Shown: positions 59,478-64,000 of the stretch, in pieces | How the letters are laid out: every line of letters begins with the position of its first letter | How positions within the stretch are numbered: position 1 is the first letter of the stretch | Source of the DNA: Deinococcus sonorensis KR-87 | GTDB taxonomy: Bacteria > Deinococcota > Deinococci > Deinococcales > Deinococcaceae | Assembly (NCBI RefSeq): GCF_040256395.1 | Contig: NZ_CP158299.1 | Coordinates: 1,641,501 to 1,705,500, forward strand | Length of the DNA stretch: 64,000 nucleotides | Reading direction: 5' to 3' | Made by a program: the position numbers and the translations under genes | Notes under the pieces: model-generated | What the model was told of the DNA's origin: nothing | Seen by the model: only the letters and a program-made list of their open reading frames with translations | The model's database searches: none

Positions 59478-60152
59478 ATGACCCTATTCGATACCCTCGG
59501 TTCGCTGATTCCCCAACAGGCCCACACCGTCTCGCAGCAGGTGGGAGCCAGCCCGGCCCAGACCGAGCAGGCGATGCAGGCGGCAGTGCCGCTGCTGCTG
59601 AGCGGCCTGACCCGCAACGTCCAGCATCCGCAGGGCGAGCAGGCCCTGGGACAGGCGCTGGAACAGCATGACGGCTCGGTGCTGGACGCCTACGGCAACG
59701 GCCAGCTGCCGGACCCGCAGCAGGGCCAGCAGATCGTGAACCACGTGTTCGGCCAGCAGGCTGGCGCGGCGGCCAACGCGGTCGGACAGCACGCCGGCAT
59801 TGATCCGCAGGCCGCCATGCAGATTCTCAGCACGGTGGCGCCGCTGGTGCTGGGCGCGCTGGCCCGCAGCCGCCAGGGCGGCTCGATGGGCGGCGGTGGG
59901 CTGGGCGGCATGCTCGGCAGCGTGCTGGGCGGCGCCATGGGGGGCGGTCTGGGCGGTGGCGGCCTGAGCAATGGCGGACTGGGCGGCATGCTCGGCGGCG
60001 TGCTGGGTGGCGGCCAGCCGCAGATGCCGATGGGCGGCCAGGGGCAGGGCCAGAATGACGTGCTCAGCACGCTCAGCCGCACGCTGGATGGCAATGGAAA
60101 CGGCAGCGCCCTCGACGACCTGGTGGGCATGCTCGGTGGCCGGCGTGGCTGA
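59478..60152 (+). CDS. DUF937 family protein with Gly-rich repeats
   Basis: The 224-residue protein has a DUF937 core (FDTLGSLIPQQAHTVSQQVG, AAVPLLLSGLTRN, ILSTVAPLVLGALARS). A glycine-rich repeat region at about residues 138-180 contains repeats of the type GGLGGMLGSVLGG and GGLGGMLGGVLGG. The family relates to the YidB/EmbR-like DUF937 group, with no known function. GGAGG lies 6 nt before the ATG and TACCCT about 20 nt upstream, so it has a short leader rather than none. Confidence 0.85.
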   Translation: MTLFDTLGSLIPQQAHTVSQQVGASPAQTEQAMQAAVPLLLSGLTRNVQHPQGEQALGQALEQHDGSVLDAYGNGQLPDPQQGQQIVNHVFGQQAGAAANAVGQHAGIDPQAAMQILSTVAPLVLGALARSRQGGSMGGGGLGGMLGSVLGGAMGGGLGGGGLSNGGLGGMLGGVLGGGQPQMPMGGQGQGQNDVLSTLSRTLDGNGNGSALDDLVGMLGGRRG

Positions 60153-60257
60153 CGTTCTGTGGCCCTCACCCCCATCTGGGGGGGAAGGCAAGGCATCATC
60201 AAGCGCTTGTCATGCAGAGTGCATTGCTCTCATGGTGGGGGGCGTAGAGTACAAAGT

Positions 60258-60359
60258 GTGAACGGTTTGAAGGAGTTTTTTGACTGGCTGCGTGAGGCGC
60301 TGCGTGGCCCGGCCCAGCCTCAACCGGTGCCGGTTCCTGTTCGCGTCCGTTCACGCTGA
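60258..60359 (+). CDS. leaderless microprotein, 33 aa
   Basis: TAGAGT (60245-60250) is followed after 7 nt by GTG and 33 codons. The N-terminal half, NGLKEFFDWLREALRG, would be an amphipathic helix with a hydrophobic face of Leu/Phe/Trp. The C-terminal half, PAQPQPVPVPVRVRSR, is Pro/Val- then Arg-rich. A strong intrinsic terminator begins 19 nt after the stop, giving a monocistronic RNA of about 145 nt. No family is recognised. The promoter, start and terminator together make a real gene likely. Confidence 0.65.
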   Translation: MNGLKEFFDWLREALRGPAQPQPVPVPVRVRSR

Positions 60360-60377
60360 TTGACCCCCACCTCTTCC

Positions 60378-60402
60378 ACGCCCCTCATGGGGCGTTTTTT
60401 TT
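60378..60402 (+). terminator. strong intrinsic terminator
   Basis: ACGCCCC (60378-60384) pairs with GGGGCGT (60389-60395), with loop TCAT and an eight-T tract. It ends the microprotein RNA and insulates rel. Confidence 0.92.
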
Positions 60403-60450
60403 GGTGAGCCGGGTCGCCTCCCGGCTTTACGTTTCCTGTATTCTGCGCGG

Positions 60451-62739
<2,289 letters not shown>

Positions 62740-62794
62740 AGCCGCTTGAGCTGCCGTTCGCCGGATCTTCAGCTGCGGGCGGTAGCATCGGAGC

Positions 62795-63655
62795 ATGACG
62801 CCCTCCTCCTCAGCGCCGACGGTCGTGGTGCGGCCCGCCAGCCACCGCAGCGTGGTGCCTCAGCTGCTGCGCTGGGGGCTCGCGGCCCTGCTGCTTGGGG
62901 TGGCGGTGCTGCTGCTGCTGCCTCAGCTGCTCGGCTACCCGCGCTATGAGGTCAAGGGGGGGGTCCTGACCATCCGCAGCATCACCACCGAGCGGCGTGT
63001 CCGGGCCGGAACGTCGGTGCAGGCGGTGACGCTGCCCCCGCTGAGGCGCACCATGGGCACCTCCAGCGGGGGCACCTGCGTGGGCCGCTTTATGGCGGCC
63101 AGCGGGCAGCGCTACGAGCTGTACACCGACTGCTCCCCGCAGGTGCTGCTGTTCCAGGTGCCGGGCCGGCGGCCGGTGGCCATCACCCCGGCGGACCCCG
63201 GGGCGCTGCTGACCGCCCTGCAGAACGGCTCCACCGACACCTTCACGCTGCCGCGTCCGCGTGACATTCCGCTGCGCAGCTGGCTGATCGCGCTGCCGCT
63301 GATCGTGCTGGCGGGTGTGGTGCTGTGGCCGTGGCCGCCGCTGAGTTACCGCCTGACCCCCGAAGCGCTGGAGGTGCGGCGGCGGCTGGGTGTGGACCGT
63401 CTTCCGTACCGTACCCTCAGCGTGACCCCGGCCCGCAGCCTGCTGCGGGTGCGGTTGATGGGCACCGGCCTGCCCGGCTACTACACTGGCCTGCACGCCA
63501 CCGCCGACGGGCAGGTGATGGCGGTTGCCACCTCCGCCCAGGCGCCCGCCCTGCTGCTCACCAGCGGCGACACCACCTACTACCTGACGCCCGCCGATCC
63601 GGCCGCCCTGCTGGACGAACTGCGGCGGCGCGGCGCTACAATCCTGAGCGAGTGA
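62795..63655 (+). CDS. membrane protein with bacterial PH-like domains
   Basis: Two transmembrane helices, at about residues 25-47 ([24 protein letters not shown]) and 162-185, flank an extracytoplasmic domain with a Cys pair (GGTCVG and YTDCSP). The second half contains [29 protein letters not shown], the pattern of bacterial PH (YdbS/DUF304-like) domains. Function unknown. TAGCAT (62783-62788) is 6 nt before the ATG. Its end overlaps the next gene by 4 nt. Confidence 0.7.
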   Translation: MTPSSSAPTVVVRPASHRSVVPQLLRWGLAALLLGVAVLLLLPQLLGYPRYEVKGGVLTIRSITTERRVRAGTSVQAVTLPPLRRTMGTSSGGTCVGRFMAASGQRYELYTDCSPQVLLFQVPGRRPVAITPADPGALLTALQNGSTDTFTLPRPRDIPLRSWLIALPLIVLAGVVLWPWPPLSYRLTPEALEVRRRLGVDRLPYRTLSVTPARSLLRVRLMGTGLPGYYTGLHATADGQVMAVATSAQAPALLLTSGDTTYYLTPADPAALLDELRRRGATILSE

Positions 63656-64000
63656 CCGCCTCCCGCACCATCGTCCTGCTGCCTGACCTGGGCGACCTGC
63701 TGCGCCTGCAGCCGCACTACAACGCGGCCACGGTGGTGGAGCTGGCCCGGACGCTCGGCACGGACGCGGTGCTGTGGCTGAGCGGTCCCGACCCGGAACA
63801 CCCGGTCCGCGACGCGCTGGGCGCGGCGGGTCTGCCGGTGCAGGAGCTCAGCCCCGAGTGGGCCTGGGCCGAGCAGGAGCATCAGCAGCTGCAGGAGTTC
63901 CTGAACCAGTTTCCTCAGGGCCGTGAGCGGCTGCGGACGGCGGCGCAGGCGGAGGCGGCGATGCAGCAGGCCCTGACCGGTCCGCTGACGCTGGAGCGGC
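63652..64000 (+). CDS. hypothetical protein, cut by the window end
   Basis: The GTG overlaps the preceding stop (GTGA) and the frame stays open to the window edge: [44 protein letters not shown], then a Gln/Glu-rich helical stretch. Codon usage is typical of real genes here. TACAAT at 63637-63642, 9 nt before the GTG, could be an additional promoter. No family can be assigned from the 116 codons present. Confidence 0.7.
   Translation, partial: MTASRTIVLLPDLGDLLRLQPHYNAATVVELARTLGTDAVLWLSGPDPEHPVRDALGAAGLPVQELSPEWAWAEQEHQQLQEFLNQFPQGRERLRTAAQAEAAMQQALTGPLTLER

Noticed and set aside
59478..60152. Gly-rich repeats of the DUF937 gene as a tandem DNA repeat or CRISPR-like array
   Set aside because: Repeats are in-frame codon-level repeats of GGLGGML type within a coding region, without uniform spacers.

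Overview
The window is chromosomal DNA of a Deinococcus-type bacterium. Support comes from the very high GC content, a Dps with the N-terminal metal-binding tail of D. radiodurans Dps1, a DUF4384/PEGA surface-type protein, a clade-style Rel, and the dominant way genes start. More than thirty genes have a -10 box (TANNNT-like) only 5-8 nt before the start codon and no ribosome-binding site. That is the layout of leaderless mRNAs, which are known to be abundant in Deinococcus. No insertion sequence, prophage, CRISPR array or rRNA was seen; there is one tRNA.

Left part (1-23.9 kb): DUF1684, P1 peptidase, DUF692-like TIM barrel and Nudix genes in one tight run; an unknown leaderless gene; a lipoprotein; an Rcp1-like receiver; a reverse-strand pair for unsaturated fatty acid breakdown (dienoyl-CoA isomerase and dienoyl-CoA reductase); flavin reductase; DUF2270 divergent from mutY; a leaderless MerR gene coupled to an aldo/keto reductase; the glcF-glcD-glcE-like glycolate oxidase operon; dps1; an MBL hydrolase divergent from an alpha/beta hydrolase; a xylFHG-type sugar ABC transporter with a LacI-type operator, divergent from an MFS exporter; and alaS.

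Middle part (24-45 kb): a four-gene minor-pilin operon, a bacterial dynamin, the DUF4384/PEGA protein, a TM2 protein, and an eight-gene reverse-strand operon (31883-38656). This operon joins NAD+ salvage (nadM-Nudix, nadV, pnuC, nadR) with ADP-ribose removal enzymes (ADP-ribosylglycohydrolase, NADAR), a Cys-phosphatase and a protein I do not recognise (33991-34638). Supply of NAD+ and clean-up of ADP-ribose are combined in one transcript behind an AT-rich inverted repeat; this is the most system-like locus in the window. Next come a leaderless mini-ORF feeding two small membrane proteins, a methyltransferase-gpsA pair, a murE broken by one extra base, and an M48 protease.

Right part (45-64 kb): amidohydrolase, tandem metallophosphoesterases, EamA and LtrA membrane proteins, an Mrr-type endonuclease, ilvD, an amino-acid racemase, leuA behind a complete leucine attenuator (leader peptide with three consecutive Leu codons, then terminator), rplM-rpsI, tRNA-Ser(CGA), a Gly-rich DUF937 protein, a 33-residue leaderless microprotein, and rel (ppGpp synthetase/hydrolase). 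Most long reading frames opposite these genes are GC-driven antisense shadows.
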